Below the pieces are notes generated by a model, which saw only the letters and a program-made list of their open reading frames with translations, did not search any database and was not told the DNA's origin. Of a stretch of DNA of 64,000 bases, positions 63,333 through 64,000 are shown one piece after another. The DNA lies in the NCBI GenBank assembly GCA_016715065.1, contig JADKBN010000004.1, forward strand, positions 1-64,000. Reading direction: 5' to 3'. Source of the DNA: Fibrobacterota bacterium (GTDB taxonomy: Bacteria; Fibrobacterota; Fibrobacteria; UBA5070). Positions within the stretch are counted from its first letter, which is position 1. Each line of letters begins with the position of its first letter. The position numbers and the translations under genes are program-made.

Positions 63333-64000
63333 GTGAGCCGTCGAACAAATCTTTTGACCTTCGGGCTCCTTGCGTTGTGCTCCCAGGTCGCCTTTACCGC
63401 CCCGATGCCGTATGACTCGATCGGCAACCCCTTGAACAACGCATCTTCGTTGGATCGCGAGGTGCAACGCAAGGGTGATCTGTTGAACCTGGTGCCCAAC
63501 CGGGTGAGGGTGAACCAAGCGGGATATCGCCAGCGCGACGTGGTCCTGGGGCTCGCGCAGTTCTACTACGTGGGCACGGCCCTCACCTATTCGGTGGTCA
63601 ACGATGCTCGCGTACCGGTGGCCAACGGTACGCTTTCGCCCAAGGGCGCGGTCACGGTTTCTGGGCAGATCAATCCCACCGCGTCCAATTCCGCCGAGCA
63701 TCAAACTGGCGGCAACGGAGATTGGAAGACCGGCTATCCCATGACGGGGACCCTCGTTTCCGGTCCGCTCATGGCCGGAATTCTTCCCGCCACCTTGCCG
63801 GCCGGACGCTACCGGATCTTGGTGGGCGCCGACAGTTCCGTGCCGTTTATTGTCAGCGACAACGTCTATGCCATGGCCCGCGACGCGGCCCTCAAGTTTT
63901 TCGGGGTGGCTCGCTCGGGCGATTACGAGTCGTGGTTCCACCCGAACTCCCACATGTGGGACGGATGGTTGTTCGACACCACCGCCAGGAACCCCGACGG
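63333..64000 (+). CDS. Second GH9-type cellulase, N-terminal part only (runs off the window)
   Basis: The GTG at 63333 follows AGGGAG and starts a signal peptide (TNLLTFGLLALCSQVAFTAP). The sequence PYDSIGNPLNNASS, VPNRVRVNQAGYRQRDVVLG, LAQFYYVGTALTYSVVNDAR, LPAGRYRILVGADSSVPFIV and SDNVYAMARDAALKFFGVAR with SGDYESWFHPNSHMWDG matches, module for module, the first 220 residues of the preceding GH9 protein. The frame is open to the right edge at 64000, before the catalytic signatures. The two genes are tandem paralogues, 141 bases apart. Confidence 0.88.
   Translation, partial: MSRRTNLLTFGLLALCSQVAFTAPMPYDSIGNPLNNASSLDREVQRKGDLLNLVPNRVRVNQAGYRQRDVVLGLAQFYYVGTALTYSVVNDARVPVANGTLSPKGAVTVSGQINPTASNSAEHQTGGNGDWKTGYPMTGTLVSGPLMAGILPATLPAGRYRILVGADSSVPFIVSDNVYAMARDAALKFFGVARSGDYESWFHPNSHMWDGWLFDTTARNPD

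Noticed and set aside
59940..63953. Minus-strand open frame of 1337 codons opposite the GH9 gene
   Set aside because: It mirrors the codon pattern of the GH9 gene, has no recognisable domain, and is rich in His, Gly, Arg and Gln as antisense frames in GC-rich DNA are.

Overview
The window looks like a high-GC member of the Fibrobacterota from an uncultured lineage (inference). The main evidence is two secreted proteins carrying the Fibrobacter succinogenes major paralogous domain (TIGR02145 type), a cellulolytic gene set (two tandem GH9 cellulases, a GH1 beta-glucosidase and a GH13 amylase relic), many short lipoproteins, and 7TM-type histidine kinases. No tRNA, rRNA, CRISPR array or insertion sequence was recognised.

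Region by region. 1-7583 is a compact NAD salvage locus: a divergent NrtR-type Nudix/winged-helix regulator (cut by the left edge), then pncA, pncB, nadE, a fused NMN adenylyltransferase/Nudix gene, pnuC and nadR, joined by 1-4 base overlaps where the sequence is clean. 7587-11735 (minus strand) holds membrane and secreted proteins of unknown function and a GH13 amylase that seems to lack its catalytic core. 11832-15098 has a 7TM histidine kinase, an Rpn/PD-(D/E)XK protein and a LuxR-type response regulator. 15268-24207 is an island of exported proteins: two phage-collar-like paralogues, a beta-helix protein, two Fib_succ-domain proteins and a lipoprotein. 24249-34979 carries an AAA/PD-(D/E)XK protein, an acetyltransferase, polA, a DUF2167 protein, an MFS transporter, an RCC1-repeat lipoprotein, a YedJ-like HD hydrolase with a Cys-rich partner, and a YicC family gene.

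35276-37898 has GH1 beta-glucosidase, a secreted protein and a DUF445 protein. 38016-41454 has a multi-PAS histidine kinase colliding with a DUF4143 ATPase. 41663-44867 is carB. 45164-52058 holds a TetR regulator with a divergent secreted protein, a CheY-like regulator, an SDR, lipoproteins, a DsbA-like lipoprotein and a SulP transporter. 52070-55712 is a tight three-gene unit: lipoprotein, membrane-anchored Cas4/RecB-like protein without the catalytic lysine motif, and a RelA/SpoT-TPR protein. 55818-64000 has a 2457-residue multimodular GH9 cellulase and the start of a second GH9 gene.

About sixteen genes, including carB, nadE and pncB, are broken by single-base indels. The ones I could place exactly lie in homopolymer runs, and correcting one base restores a canonical protein. 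I read these as long-read sequencing errors and give such genes as single features with approximate break points. A dispersed inverted-repeat element (core CGTTCGTCCTGAGGAGCC ... GTCTCGAAGGGC) sits between genes at five places, with a sixth diverged copy.
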